The notes under the pieces: model-generated
What the model saw: only the letters and a program-made list of their open reading frames with translations
Databases searched by the model: none
What the model was told of the DNA's origin: nothing
Made by a program: the position numbers and the translations under genes
In this document: piece after piece, positions 1 through 7,635 of the stretch
Layout: each line of letters opens with the position of its first letter
How positions within the stretch are numbered: the stretch's first letter is position 1
IMG/VR virus record: IMGVR_UViG_3300042517_000592
Coordinates: 1-22,444 of that record
Source of the DNA: a virus
DNA: 22,444 nucleotides
Reading direction: 5' to 3' (one strand)

Positions 1-2
1 TG

Positions 3-2300
3 GTGGAACAAGTATTGCTTAAACTGGGGAGTAATTTAATTAAGAAGATTGGAGGCAAAAAAACTTTGCCTTCAATTCTTTTTATATTCCTTTCGTTTAC
101 CCTTTTCGCGCAATACCCAAACACGGGAAATAAACAACGCCTTGGTTTCCAGACGACTGGCGACGGGCTTGTTTGGCGTGGTTCATTGTCCGACACAGCA
201 TCCATTCAACCGATAAACAACCAAAACGCATGGGTTATTCTTGATACCGTTAATTTAAAATTTTATTCATTTGATTTTACTTCAAACGTTTGGAACTTGG
301 TCGGCGGTGCGCCTGGATTAACCATGCCCTTTGATTCTATCACATTTAATACGGCAAAAGATGGCACGGTAGGAGTTGGTGAAGTGGAGTATAATGATAC
401 ACAAGGCTCTTTAATACAAGGCTTAAAAGGTGGTTTAGTTACTAATGTCATCGGTCAACAATTACACCAACGGGTAAATAACAGAACAGGCGCAACTCTT
501 AATAAAGGCGATGTTGTTTATTTGTCAGGAAGTCAGGGAAACAGAATAACCGTCGCGAAAGCCATTGCAACAAGTGATCCGACATCAGCTAATACTTTTG
601 GCATTGTTGCGGAGCAAATATTAAACAATGCAAGCGGTTACATTATCACAGAAGGATTAATAACAAATATAAACACATCTGCATTAACGCAAGATAGTGC
701 GGTTTATTTATCAGGAACCACATCAGGCGCACTTACATCTACTAAGCCACAGGCACCTATCCATGGCGTGTATATTGGAGTATGCGTTAAAACAAATGCA
801 GGAAGCGGAGAAGTATTTGTAAAAATAAGAAATGGGCAAGAATTAGACGAGCTTCACGATGTTCAAATTTCTAATCCTACAAATAACGCTTCACTTTATT
901 TCAAAAGTAGTGAAGGATTATGGAGAGATACAACCGCGGTTCTTTTGGTTAGTGACACGGCTTCCATGCTTACGCCGTATTTCAGGGATGCAGATACATC
1001 TTTATTAAACCTTACTTCAAGATTTGCAGCTAAATTAAATTTATCTGACACGGCTTCCATGCTTACAAATTACTTGCGCACGGGCACGGCGGCATCAACT
1101 TATTTGCCTTTGACGGGTGGAACAATGACGGGAACAATAAATAGACAAGAAGGCTCACACGATGGAAGCGCAAATACATTTTATTATAATTTATTAAATT
1201 ACTTTGCAAAAAGAGATAATAACAAAGGAAATCAAACGGCTCAAATAACATTTACGGATAGACCTGGAACATCTACGTTTCCAAATAATGTAAGAACATC
1301 TGATATATATTTAATGACTGCTAAAAATTTTAGTAGTGGTCAATTAGGGCAATATCTTGACACAACCTTATCCGTTGTGGCAAATCAAGATGGAGGCAGG
1401 GTTGGAATAAGTAAATTAAACCCAGCTTATAAATTAGATGTAAATGGAACGCTTGGCGTAACAGGCGAAACCACATTGCTAAATAAAACGTTTGTTGGAA
1501 ATTTTACCGACAATACTCCAACCTCAGGGGGAAATCACAATATAAGGCTTGAATCAAATGATGTTTCAAGTATTGGATTTCACGACGCAGGAAACACAAT
1601 AGCTAATATAAGATTTTCCGCTGCAAATGGATTTGTTATTGGCGCAAGCGACGGATTATACGGTCCACACTCGACAACAATCGCAGGAAACGCCACATTA
1701 TCCGCACCGCTTACCGTCAATTCCTCCGCCGTGTTCAATGAAGCCGCAACTGATTCCGACTTCCGTGTGGAAAGTGAAGCAAACGCACACATGCTTTTCG
1801 TGGATGCGTCAACAAGCAAGGTAGGCATTGGTTACGCGTCACCTACAAAGACACTTGATGTGAATGGAACATTAGGTGTATTTGGTGCAACAAATTTATC
1901 TAATACTTTAACAGTTGACGGCAAAACTATTTTAAATGATTCTGCAAGATTTGAAGGAAATATTTTGTTTAAAAAAAATATGGGATTACCTATTGTAAAA
2001 ATAAGTAATGCAGATTATACAGCTACAACTTATAATCATACAATTATTTATACAACATTAACATCGGATAAAACATTGACTATTCCTAATGCGTCTGATG
2101 CAGTTGGTGTTAAATTTATAATCTCAATTTTTGATATACCTGAAGGTAATGAGGCGTTAACATTAGTTACTCCATCGTCAAATTTATTTGTAAGAACTGA
2201 TGGTGAAAATTCAAGTGTTGACATTGTTGGTGGTTATTGTACTACTATACAAAGCGATGGCACTAAATGGTATATTTTATCCTATGCTCCAATGTATTAA
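3..2300 (+). CDS. Tail fibre / receptor-binding-like structural protein with N-terminal signal peptide
   Basis: Large (about 765 aa) protein likely to form a trimeric tail fibre. Seen: two LSDTASML repeats (around residues 317 and 348) leading into the fibre motif LPLTGGTMTG (about 369), two LDVNGTLG repeats (about 478 and 618) in a repetitive beta-rich shaft, and a compact C-terminal domain ending near ILSYAPMY. Such LPLTGGTMTG and LDVNGT repeats are common in fibre proteins of tailed phages, so the role is inferred from family knowledge. Residues about 19-37 form a Lys-rich then hydrophobic stretch ending in LFAQ, like a Sec signal peptide, which is odd for a virion protein. The start is uncertain: a GTG lies at the window edge, an upstream start may lie outside, and a TTG at 66 sits 10 nt after GGAGG. 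It is first in the rightward lysis-side operon. Confidence 0.75.
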   Translation: MEQVLLKLGSNLIKKIGGKKTLPSILFIFLSFTLFAQYPNTGNKQRLGFQTTGDGLVWRGSLSDTASIQPINNQNAWVILDTVNLKFYSFDFTSNVWNLVGGAPGLTMPFDSITFNTAKDGTVGVGEVEYNDTQGSLIQGLKGGLVTNVIGQQLHQRVNNRTGATLNKGDVVYLSGSQGNRITVAKAIATSDPTSANTFGIVAEQILNNASGYIITEGLITNINTSALTQDSAVYLSGTTSGALTSTKPQAPIHGVYIGVCVKTNAGSGEVFVKIRNGQELDELHDVQISNPTNNASLYFKSSEGLWRDTTAVLLVSDTASMLTPYFRDADTSLLNLTSRFAAKLNLSDTASMLTNYLRTGTAASTYLPLTGGTMTGTINRQEGSHDGSANTFYYNLLNYFAKRDNNKGNQTAQITFTDRPGTSTFPNNVRTSDIYLMTAKNFSSGQLGQYLDTTLSVVANQDGGRVGISKLNPAYKLDVNGTLGVTGETTLLNKTFVGNFTDNTPTSGGNHNIRLESNDVSSIGFHDAGNTIANIRFSAANGFVIGASDGLYGPHSTTIAGNATLSAPLTVNSSAVFNEAATDSDFRVESEANAHMLFVDASTSKVGIGYASPTKTLDVNGTLGVFGATNLSNTLTVDGKTILNDSARFEGNILFKKNMGLPIVKISNADYTATTYNHTIIYTTLTSDKTLTIPNASDAVGVKFIISIFDIPEGNEALTLVTPSSNLFVRTDGENSSVDIVGGYCTTIQSDGTKWYILSYAPMY

Positions 2301-2319
2301 TAAACTTAAAAAAATAAAC

Positions 2320-2934
2320 ATGAAACAAATCATTTTCTTTTTATTATTTGTATCTCAATTAAGTGCACAATCTATCACTTTTGATACATCGTATGTTAAA
2401 ATTATTGACAATGCTTATTACCTTATTTACCGTGCAGATTATACCGAAGGTGGATATTATGAAAAGGCTTCTATTATTGGTGATACAAGTCAACTATATA
2501 ATGGTGCTATGGCAAGTTTTGAAAACAATGCAAATAACTTTGCTGACAAGGTAATTGCTTATTATGACTTCGGAAGGAAAACAACAGCAGCCATAAGAGA
2601 GAATAATAACATTCAAGAATTAACAGGCAAAAATCCATTGGATACCATTTTAAAAAACAATGAGGCATTTTACACAGATAACAAATGGCAGATAAACGCA
2701 CTTACAACAACCTTAGCCGTTGACTTTAATTACAATAAAAATACAAGTGCATTCAGGTACATTGTCGAAGGTTCAACGCCAAAAAATGCTATTGTATTTT
2801 CAAAGTTTGCCATAAGATTAATTAGTTATCCAGTGTTAGGGCAATTTATTGATTTATATTGGGAGGAGGCAAAAAATAGGTATATTTCACAGGATGGTAA
2901 AATAATTTTGAGGCAGTTAAAAGTAACTCGATGA
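2320..2934 (+). CDS. Small secreted protein of unknown function next to the tail fibre
   Basis: About 204 aa. I chose the ATG at 2320 because it gives a classic signal peptide (MKQIIFFLLFVSQLSAQ) 19 nt after the fibre stop; a longer frame would begin inside the fibre gene. The mature part begins SITFDTSYVKI and is rich in Asn, Tyr, Thr and Ala with no motif I recognise. It contains no Cys-based lipobox at the cleavage site, so export rather than lipidation is suggested. Its stop overlaps the holin start (ATGA), which implies translational coupling with the lysis genes. It could be a fibre accessory or chaperone, a superinfection-exclusion factor, or a periplasmic lysis helper; sequence alone does not decide between these. 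Confidence 0.7.
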   Translation: MKQIIFFLLFVSQLSAQSITFDTSYVKIIDNAYYLIYRADYTEGGYYEKASIIGDTSQLYNGAMASFENNANNFADKVIAYYDFGRKTTAAIRENNNIQELTGKNPLDTILKNNEAFYTDNKWQINALTTTLAVDFNYNKNTSAFRYIVEGSTPKNAIVFSKFAIRLISYPVLGQFIDLYWEEAKNRYISQDGKIILRQLKVTR

Positions 2935-3335
2935 AAACAACCTTAATAAACTTTTTGCACCTCGGATGGGAGAAGATAACATACGCTATTTGTTTTGGCT
3001 GGGTGGCATCTTTTTTCATACCAATAAAGGGATTTTTGATTTTTACGGTATTTGTTGTTTTTGCTGACATGGCAACGGGAATCCTCGCGGCAAAGAAGGA
3101 GCAACAAAAGATAAATAGCAAAGGGTTATATCGGACAATGGAAAAGATAGTTGTATATTTTTGTGGCATCCTGATATTCGAGGGTGCAAGAAATACTTTT
3201 AGCCTTCCGTTCAACATAACGTACATGGCGGCGTTCTTAATTGCAACGGTGGAGCTTTATTCTATTTCGGAAAATATTAAACGCATAACAGGTGTAAACC
3301 TTGGCGTTTTAATCACACGTTTTTTTAATCGTTAA
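2931..3335 (+). CDS. Phage holin family protein
   Basis: 134 aa, membrane protein expected to accumulate in the inner membrane and open it at lysis so that the amidase two genes downstream reaches peptidoglycan. Seen: hydrophobic segments at about residues 15-45, 65-80 and 92-110, with the motif DMATGILAAKK between the first two and a conserved-looking GLYRTMEKI stretch. This layout (DMxTGxxAA followed by basic residues and a short KG(L/Y) region) matches the Phage_holin_4 / toxin-secretion holin family (PF05105) that is common in Bacteroidota and Firmicutes phages. Length is typical for the family. It overlaps the preceding gene by four bases (ATGA). Context with the amidase strongly supports the role. 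Confidence 0.88.
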   Translation: MKTTLINFLHLGWEKITYAICFGWVASFFIPIKGFLIFTVFVVFADMATGILAAKKEQQKINSKGLYRTMEKIVVYFCGILIFEGARNTFSLPFNITYMAAFLIATVELYSISENIKRITGVNLGVLITRFFNR

Positions 3336-3345
3336 AATAAATAAT

Positions 3346-3639
3346 ATGCAGACTAATTTAAAAGAGGCATTGAAAAATGCAGATGGGATAAAGTCACCAA
3401 TGGGTGACGTGGCTTGTTACTCAATGAACTTTGCGGAGCTGGCTTCGGAGATAAACGTTCATCTTGAAGGCAATAAAGTGAAGTTCACCTGGCGCGAATA
3501 TATCCAACTTGCTCAAATAATTTGGGATAAGATTAAGGAGACATCAAGGGAGTGCGCTGGGAAGGAAATTTCTGTAAATTTACCTCCTAAGTTTTCTTTG
3601 GTTTCTGCAGCTTTTTCACTCATTGGATTTCGTTTGTAA
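3346..3639 (+). CDS. Unknown small protein in lysis operon
   Basis: 97 aa, not recognised. The ATG lies 10 nt after the holin stop, so it belongs to the same rightward operon. Visible features are an N-terminal Lys/Asp-rich helix, a central FTWREYIQLAQIIWDKIKE amphipathic segment, and a hydrophobic C-terminus (SLVSAAFSLIGFRL) that could associate with membrane. The frame after its TAA stays open for 28 more codons (to the TGA at 3724) and encodes a hydrophobic stretch, but I see no slippery site or reason to assume readthrough. A lysis accessory role (antiholin or spanin-like) is possible only by position. Confidence 0.6.
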   Translation: MQTNLKEALKNADGIKSPMGDVACYSMNFAELASEINVHLEGNKVKFTWREYIQLAQIIWDKIKETSRECAGKEISVNLPPKFSLVSAAFSLIGFRL

Positions 3640-3679
3640 GAAATAGGCGCAGCAGGATTCGCTACCTTATGCGTTTTAC

Positions 3680-3707
3680 AGGGCGGTGCATTGACTTGCA
3701 TCGCCCT
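3680..3707 (+). promoter_or_regulatory. Strong hairpin in amidase leader
   Basis: An 11-bp stem (3680-3690 with 3697-3707, one G-U pair) closes a 6-nt loop and ends 15 nt before the amidase ATG. It is not followed by a U-tract on the rightward strand, so it is not a normal terminator. It may set mRNA processing or translation of the endolysin. Function is inference only. Confidence 0.5.
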
Positions 3708-3722
3708 TAAAAATATCAAAAT

Positions 3723-4385
3723 ATGAAAGCATCTAAATTTTGTGTTTTCCTCGACGCGGGTCACGGAGGCATTGACGCAAAGAAAAAATTACCTTACAAT
3801 TATACCACGTATCCTTCAAAGTGCGCTCAGCATAACAACGCAAAGTTCCACGGTTACGGATGGTTCTTTGAAGGCGTGTTTAACCGTGACGTTGCGGCAA
3901 AGATTGAGCAGTATTTGATTGACTGGGGGTTTTCCGTGGTTCGCGTGTACGATCCTGTCTTGGACGTATCATTGACAAAGCGCGTGGCGAAGGCAAATAT
4001 AAACGCCCAGAATTATGAGGCTTCGTTATACCTCAGCATCCACGGCAACGCGGCAACGTCGCCCAATGCAAGGGGCTTCGAGGTGTTCACCAGCAAGGGC
4101 AAAACGCGTTCGGATATTTACGCGGAGTTTCTTTTTAAAGAGGTTCAGGAGGCTTTTCCAAAATGGGTTTATCGCATGGATACCACGGATGGCGATAAGG
4201 ACAAGGAGGAAAGTTTCTTTGTCATTACCCAAACCAATATGCCAGCGGTCTTAAGCGAAAACGGCTTCTTTACAAATTACCATGATGCCTTAATGATGTT
4301 TGACCCTGTGTTTCAAAATACGTTGGCTTTGTCTCATGCACGGGCAGTCGTGGATTACGCGAAGACGCAAGGGGTAATCTTTTAA
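3723..4385 (+). CDS. N-acetylmuramoyl-L-alanine amidase (Amidase_3 endolysin)
   Basis: 220 aa zinc amidase that cleaves the bond between N-acetylmuramic acid and L-alanine in peptidoglycan. Seen: FLDAGHGG with H14, a Glu at E50 in WFFEGVFNRD, SIHGNA with H107, and the catalytic Glu E179 in AVLSENGFF. These are the three metal ligands (H, E, H) and catalytic Glu of the Amidase_3 (PF01520) fold in the expected order. The domain fills the whole protein and there is no separate cell-wall binding domain or signal peptide, so release through the holin is expected. The ATG at 3723 follows an A-rich leader with a strong hairpin. It is the last rightward gene before the convergent leftward operon. Confidence 0.93.
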   Translation: MKASKFCVFLDAGHGGIDAKKKLPYNYTTYPSKCAQHNNAKFHGYGWFFEGVFNRDVAAKIEQYLIDWGFSVVRVYDPVLDVSLTKRVAKANINAQNYEASLYLSIHGNAATSPNARGFEVFTSKGKTRSDIYAEFLFKEVQEAFPKWVYRMDTTDGDKDKEESFFVITQTNMPAVLSENGFFTNYHDALMMFDPVFQNTLALSHARAVVDYAKTQGVIF

Positions 4386-4393
4386 ATAAAAAA

Positions 4394-4415
4394 GGGCTGG
4401 TTCAAATGCCAGCCC
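4394..4415 (-). terminator. Rho-independent terminator of the leftward early operon
   Basis: A 7-bp GC-rich stem (4394-4400 with 4409-4415) has an 8-nt loop. On the minus strand it is followed by a U-rich tract (plus-strand A run 4385-4393). On the plus strand no U-tract follows, so it ends the leftward transcript, while the rightward amidase transcript may be stopped only weakly. Confidence 0.75.
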
Positions 4416-4449
4416 CGATATACACATCAACAATTCAACAAATTAGTAA

Positions 4450-4734
4450 TCAATCAATTATAAGTTTAATTAGCTTTGCGGCTGACTCTTTTAAAGTATC
4501 GGTTTCCTTTGAGTGATAAAGTTGGTAACAAATGCTAACCATTCTTTCTTTATTCATTGATTGATAGGTGGGCATGGTCTCAGGAATCAAAGGATTAAGG
4601 TAAAAATTTATTACCGATTGTTTGCTATTTACCGTGTCGGCAAATCTTATCGGAGCTGGGCGAGCGTTGAAACATCTTTGCGCTTCCTTCCATTGTTCAT
4701 TGGTTAATCCGTCTGTTATTTCGTTATTTTTCAT
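4450..4734 (-). CDS. Unknown small phage protein
   Basis: 94 aa, not recognised. It begins MKNNEITDGLTNEQWKEAQ, has a central Pro-rich piece (LNPLIPETMPTY) and a C-terminal helix. No transmembrane segment, metal site or nucleotide motif is visible. It starts one base after the stop of the upstream gene and is the last gene of the leftward operon, just ahead of the terminator at 4394-4415. Co-transcription with the RuvC-like resolvase suggests a late-early DNA-metabolism or host-takeover role, but only by position. Confidence 0.65.
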   Translation of the reverse strand: MKNNEITDGLTNEQWKEAQRCFNARPAPIRFADTVNSKQSVINFYLNPLIPETMPTYQSMNKERMVSICYQLYHSKETDTLKESAAKLIKLIID

Positions 4735-4735
4735 C

Positions 4736-4978
4736 TTACTTTGTTTTGTTTAGTTCCTCAATTAAGGCGTCTGCCGTGTCGACCGCACTTTCAACAATGC
4801 GTTCAATTTTAATATCAAGTCCATCTTTGTTACTTATTATTCCTTGCATTGCCATTGATGCAAAGTATTCGCGTTTGGTTAGACCATTACTTTTATAAAT
4901 ATTATCGTCCGAATAATCCTTTTTTGAATTAATAACGTTGTGTATTGGATCGTTTGCTTTTGTTTCAAGATTTTTCAT
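4736..4978 (-). CDS. Unknown small phage protein (GLTKREYFASMAMQG motif)
   Basis: 80 aa. The central stretch GLTKREYFASMAMQG, followed by a helix and a C-terminal ALIEELNKTK, resembles a small hypothetical protein I associate with many Bacteroidota and enterobacterial phages (GLTKREYFA-type), whose function is not known to me. It is soluble and slightly charged. Its ATG overlaps the stop of the RuvC-like gene (ATGA), so it is translationally coupled to it. Confidence 0.7.
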   Translation of the reverse strand: MKNLETKANDPIHNVINSKKDYSDDNIYKSNGLTKREYFASMAMQGIISNKDGLDIKIERIVESAVDTADALIEELNKTK

Positions 4979-5451
4979 CTTTTGATATAATTTTTTGCCA
5001 TAAGCGCAAGAAAGAAAGCGTCGATTTCATCTTGACTTATTTTGGCGGGTTTAAAATCTGGTTCAAATTTCAATCGCTCACTTGCGACAACTCGCATAAA
5101 GACGTCTTTATTAAACTTTTTACCCTTTGCTTCAGGGCTAATATTATAGGCTTCAATGTCATGTTCCTTTATCCATTCATAAGCAATCCTGGAAGAGGCT
5201 TGATTCATGCCAACGTTGCGGGACATTCGAGAAAGGATCGCGCGGTTGATTGAATTATTAAAGGTCACATTCTGGAGGCTTGAATCTTCCACTAAAACAA
5301 TGGGGTTTTCGTATGTCACCCAGGTTATAACGTCGCCGATAAAATCGACAAACCTTTTATACCTTTTAAAAATCATGGTGCGGTCTGCAATAATGCAAAC
5401 CGCCATTCCCTTTATTCTTAACGCTGGGTCAACGCCTATCAGTGTCCTCAA
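4975..5451 (-). CDS. RuvC-like Holliday junction resolvase
   Basis: 158 aa nuclease of the RNase H-like fold, expected to cut Holliday junctions or branched DNA during phage recombination and packaging. Seen: GVDPA with D8 at the first strand, VLVEDSS with E55, and QDEIDAFFLA with D141 and D144 near the C-terminus. This D...E...D-x-x-D pattern in the right spacing is the catalytic signature of RuvC and the related poxvirus A22-type resolvases. Length is close to bacterial RuvC (about 170 aa). It overlaps both neighbours by four bases (ATGA), so it sits in a tight operon with an upstream membrane protein and a downstream unknown. It may act on replication intermediates made by the helicase and SSB encoded further right. 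Confidence 0.82.
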   Translation of the reverse strand: MRTLIGVDPALRIKGMAVCIIADRTMIFKRYKRFVDFIGDVITWVTYENPIVLVEDSSLQNVTFNNSINRAILSRMSRNVGMNQASSRIAYEWIKEHDIEAYNISPEAKGKKFNKDVFMRVVASERLKFEPDFKPAKISQDEIDAFFLALMAKNYIKR

Positions 5452-5996
5452 AGTGTTATTGTTTTAAATGAAGATACAAAGTTTTTTGCCGTTGTTCCCG
5501 TGGTTTCATTGTTTTCTTTTGCCTCAACCTTTACGCGTGGTTTCCTTTTGCGCTTTGGCTTTGGCTCAGGTACATTGATACCGTATGCTTCAACGCCCTT
5601 GTCAACAAAGTTGATTTCAAGGAGGTAACCGAAAACAACGATGGTGCCAACGAATAAAAACATTGTGATAAATTCGCCGCCTTCGTACTTTTCCTGCAAG
5701 CCGAAAAAGATTTCAACCAAGGCGACAAGTGTCGCGCCCAGGGCAATCTTTGGTGGGTATGTGCTTCGCCCTTTGGTTGGATTCAAGAAGTCCATGAAAA
5801 CCACGGCGAAGCGTCCGAGTTGCAAGATACTGGCGGCAATGATCGCAAGCCAAAAGTCAATGGGGAGAAAAATGGCGGTTAGGTAGGCGTTAATGCCATA
5901 CGTTAAAACGATTGTTAAAAGCATGATGGTTGGAATGTTATCCGAAATACTTTCGAATGTCCATTTGAATTGAAGGTTGTTAAAATTCTTTTCCAT
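5448..5996 (-). CDS. Four-helix membrane protein with basic cytoplasmic tail
   Basis: 182 aa, not assigned to a family. Hydrophobic segments lie at about residues 21-43, 47-66, 83-100 and 108-125, followed by a Pro/Lys/Arg-rich tail (PEPKPKRKRKPRVKV at about 142-156) likely to face the cytoplasm and perhaps contact nucleic acid or acidic lipids. The stop overlaps the start of the RuvC-like gene. The ATG at 5996 comes about 25 nt after the U-tract of the terminator at 6028-6050, leaving no room for a full promoter, so expression probably depends on readthrough. Possible roles are anchoring replication at the membrane, superinfection exclusion or membrane stress; the sequence does not decide. 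Confidence 0.7.
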   Translation of the reverse strand: MEKNFNNLQFKWTFESISDNIPTIMLLTIVLTYGINAYLTAIFLPIDFWLAIIAASILQLGRFAVVFMDFLNPTKGRSTYPPKIALGATLVALVEIFFGLQEKYEGGEFITMFLFVGTIVVFGYLLEINFVDKGVEAYGINVPEPKPKRKRKPRVKVEAKENNETTGTTAKNFVSSFKTITL

Positions 5997-6027
5997 TTGG
6001 TTTTGTTTTTGTTGTGTGTAAAAAATT

Positions 6028-6050
6028 AGGGCAGCTGGGGGAGCTGCCCT
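6028..6050 (-). terminator. Intra-operon terminator hairpin
   Basis: Perfect 9-bp stem (6028-6036 with 6042-6050), 5-nt loop, followed on the minus strand by UUUUU (plus A run 6021-6025 after AA). It lies between the genes ending at 6060 and starting at 5996. Confidence 0.8.
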
Positions 6051-6059
6051 GTGAGGTAA

Positions 6060-6278
6060 TTAATAATTTACTTTTCTTGCGCCTACTAATTGGTTTTCAT
6101 TAAACTTACATTCCTGTACTGCCTTCATTAAGCATTCAGAATAATCTTTGCCATCGGTTACAATAAAAGAACATTTACTATTTCTGCCTTCTTTCAATGC
6201 GCCTGTTTTTGTTACGGCTTGCTTTACACTTAAATGTTTAGTGTATAAAAATCTCCAAGATTGCATTTCGTTTGTCAT
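6060..6278 (-). CDS. Unknown small protein behind promoter element copy 1
   Basis: 72 aa, starting MTNEMQSWRFLYTKHLSVK; not recognised. A longer frame beginning with TTG at 6305 would start inside the 48-bp promoter-like element and encode only Lys/Asn from the A-rich leader, so I chose the ATG at 6278. It is a small basic protein with three Cys and no clear zinc site spacing. It is the first gene after promoter-like element copy 1 (6303-6350) and is followed by a strong terminator, so it can be a monocistronic, strongly expressed early gene. Host-takeover function is plausible but inferred. Confidence 0.65.
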   Translation of the reverse strand: MTNEMQSWRFLYTKHLSVKQAVTKTGALKEGRNSKCSFIVTDGKDYSECLMKAVQECKFNENQLVGARKVNY

Positions 6279-6302
6279 GATTGATACGTTTTTGTTTTTT
6301 TT

Positions 6303-6350
6303 CAATACGTAAATTTAATATTAAATATTGAAACAAAAAAATATTTACAA
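6303..6350 (-). promoter_or_regulatory. 48-bp promoter-like element, copy 1
   Basis: One of three 48-bp intergenic elements (others at 7636-7683 and 13127-13174) with nearly identical ends. On the minus strand each starts TTGTAAATATTTTTTT and ends TAAATTTACGTATTG, with an inverted GTAAAT/ATTTAC at the two ends. Each lies directly upstream of an A-rich leader and a small leftward gene. The TTG start and the TACGTATTG end recall a degenerate Bacteroidota -33/-7 promoter. Promoter function is inferred. Confidence 0.65.
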
Positions 6351-6368
6351 AAATAAATGCAAAATAAT

Positions 6369-7211
6369 TTAAAATTCATCTCTTTTCCCTTTCAATGGGT
6401 AATGGTTCTTTTTCAACTCCCAGAACTCAGCCATAAGCGAAGCGCGAAACTTGTAATCTCGATCCGTGTGATACCCGCTTTTGTAAACGCACTTACAAAT
6501 GGATTCGTACAACCGTATGCCTTTCATCTTGTAATTTGCCTTTTTACATTCCGCGTATCTTCCTGAGTTCAAAACACCTGCCCAAAGTTTCATGCCTTCT
6601 TCCGTGGTGCTTGCGCTCATAAATTTGGCGCGTATGTATTTGTCACGTCCGCGAATGACCTCCCGTGTTTTGTACGTCACCGACTTTTGATTTTTCAAAG
6701 CCTTCACACCCCCAGCGTTCGCGTGTTTTCTCCAAAGTTCGGTTTCAACCCCTGAGGTCGTCGCCTCAATGATGAAAAAGGAATAAATCATGGATACGGG
6801 GAAATCGGTTAAATGATGTACATTCATCAACATGGATTCATAAGAATACGCCAGCCATATACGACGAATTTTAAAAAGGTCAATTTTATCAAGATTTCTG
6901 AATCCTTTGCCTTCAAGGTTTTTTCTTAATTCATGAATATTCATTTTCCTTATCTCCCAACCGTATGACCTTGAGCCATAAGCCATTTCATTTACTTCGC
7001 CTTTTTCTTCCTTTGCAGGAAAAGTAAGCGTGGTTATTTTGTGAACATACACCGTGTCGCGCTCAATGACTGGCACGAAGGAAGTATAATGGTACTGGGT
7101 ATTTATTGGGGAATAAATCAACCCAACAACGAAGGCAACGCCAACGCCTGCGGCAACTTGGTACGGGAGGCGTTTGTTCTGAGGTACGTAATCAATGATT
7201 TTGTCTTTCAT
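6369..7211 (-). CDS. Membrane-anchored glucosaminidase-like peptidoglycan hydrolase
   Basis: 280 aa. A single N-terminal transmembrane anchor (about residues 17-33) places the rest in the periplasm. From about residue 135 to 275 the sequence resembles the N-acetylglucosaminidase domain (PF01832): FFIIEATTSG with probable catalytic E149, then GVKALKN, a KFMSAST segment, SGRYAECKK, and SGYHTDRDYKFRA near the end, corresponding to the usual GY.TD..Y motif. It is expected to cleave glycan strands. It would be the second wall hydrolase in the window, on the strand opposite the holin-amidase cassette and in the early region, so it might act in wall opening other than final lysis, or as a signal-anchor-release lysin. 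The terminator at 7241-7262 lies about 30 nt upstream of its ATG. Confidence 0.62.
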   Translation of the reverse strand: MKDKIIDYVPQNKRLPYQVAAGVGVAFVVGLIYSPINTQYHYTSFVPVIERDTVYVHKITTLTFPAKEEKGEVNEMAYGSRSYGWEIRKMNIHELRKNLEGKGFRNLDKIDLFKIRRIWLAYSYESMLMNVHHLTDFPVSMIYSFFIIEATTSGVETELWRKHANAGGVKALKNQKSVTYKTREVIRGRDKYIRAKFMSASTTEEGMKLWAGVLNSGRYAECKKANYKMKGIRLYESICKCVYKSGYHTDRDYKFRASLMAEFWELKKNHYPLKGKRDEF

Positions 7212-7240
7212 AAAAATGGTTTTTAAACTGGTAAATAATA

Positions 7241-7262
7241 AAGAGGGAGTTTACCCCCTCTT
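7241..7262 (-). terminator. Intra-operon terminator hairpin
   Basis: 7-bp stem (7241-7247 with 7256-7262), 8-nt loop. U-rich tracts flank it on both strands (plus T run 7264-7272; minus UUUAUUAUUU). It sits just after the gene ending at 7277 and before the glucosaminidase-like gene. Confidence 0.75.
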
Positions 7263-7276
7263 GTTTTTTTTTATTT

Positions 7277-7612
7277 TTAGTTTTCATCCATAAATTGATG
7301 AAAAAGATTTTCAAATTCGTTCCATCCTGCCATTGTCATATATTCTATTTTATATTCTTTTTCGCTTATTTTTATAACTCTTGCTTCGCAAAAAATTGAA
7401 CCATCTTGATTTATCATAAAAATACCAGTTAATCCATCTATTCTTGATGCCGATGGTTTATACCATCCTGAATTTGTACTATCTAAATTTATTCCTGTTA
7501 AACAAGCATCTAAATTTGTGTGAATAGTTGTTCCAGTCCATTTAGTCTCAGCTATTTTTTTAAGTGCTTTTACTTTTGCGTTGTTTTCTGTTGTTTTTGC
7601 TAAAGTTGTCAT
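7277..7612 (-). CDS. Unknown protein behind promoter element copy 2
   Basis: 111 aa, not recognised. It has an N-terminal Lys/Ala-rich helix (MTTLAKTTENNAKVKALKK) and then an aromatic, Gly/Asn-rich beta-type domain (SGWYKPSASRIDGLTGIFM, GSIFCEARVIKI, EYMTMAGWNEFENLF). No catalytic motif is clear. The ATG follows an A-rich leader (AAAAACAAAACAA) immediately downstream of promoter-like element copy 2 at 7636-7683, and a terminator follows the stop, so it is probably an independently and strongly expressed early gene. Confidence 0.7.
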   Translation of the reverse strand: MTTLAKTTENNAKVKALKKIAETKWTGTTIHTNLDACLTGINLDSTNSGWYKPSASRIDGLTGIFMINQDGSIFCEARVIKISEKEYKIEYMTMAGWNEFENLFHQFMDEN

Positions 7613-7635
7613 TTGTTTTGTTTTTGTTTTTTTTT

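Noticed and set aside
950-1070. Diversity-generating retroelement target in the fibre gene
   Set aside because: The repeats here (a 20-odd base direct repeat) are fibre repeats; no reverse transcriptase or template repeat is visible in the window.
4394-4415. Terminator for the rightward amidase operon
   Set aside because: On the plus strand the hairpin is followed by CGATATACAC, not a U-tract; the U-tract is on the minus strand.
6279-6305. TTG start for the gene ending at 6060
   Set aside because: It lies within the conserved end of the 48-bp element and encodes only the A-rich leader; ATG 6278 is better.
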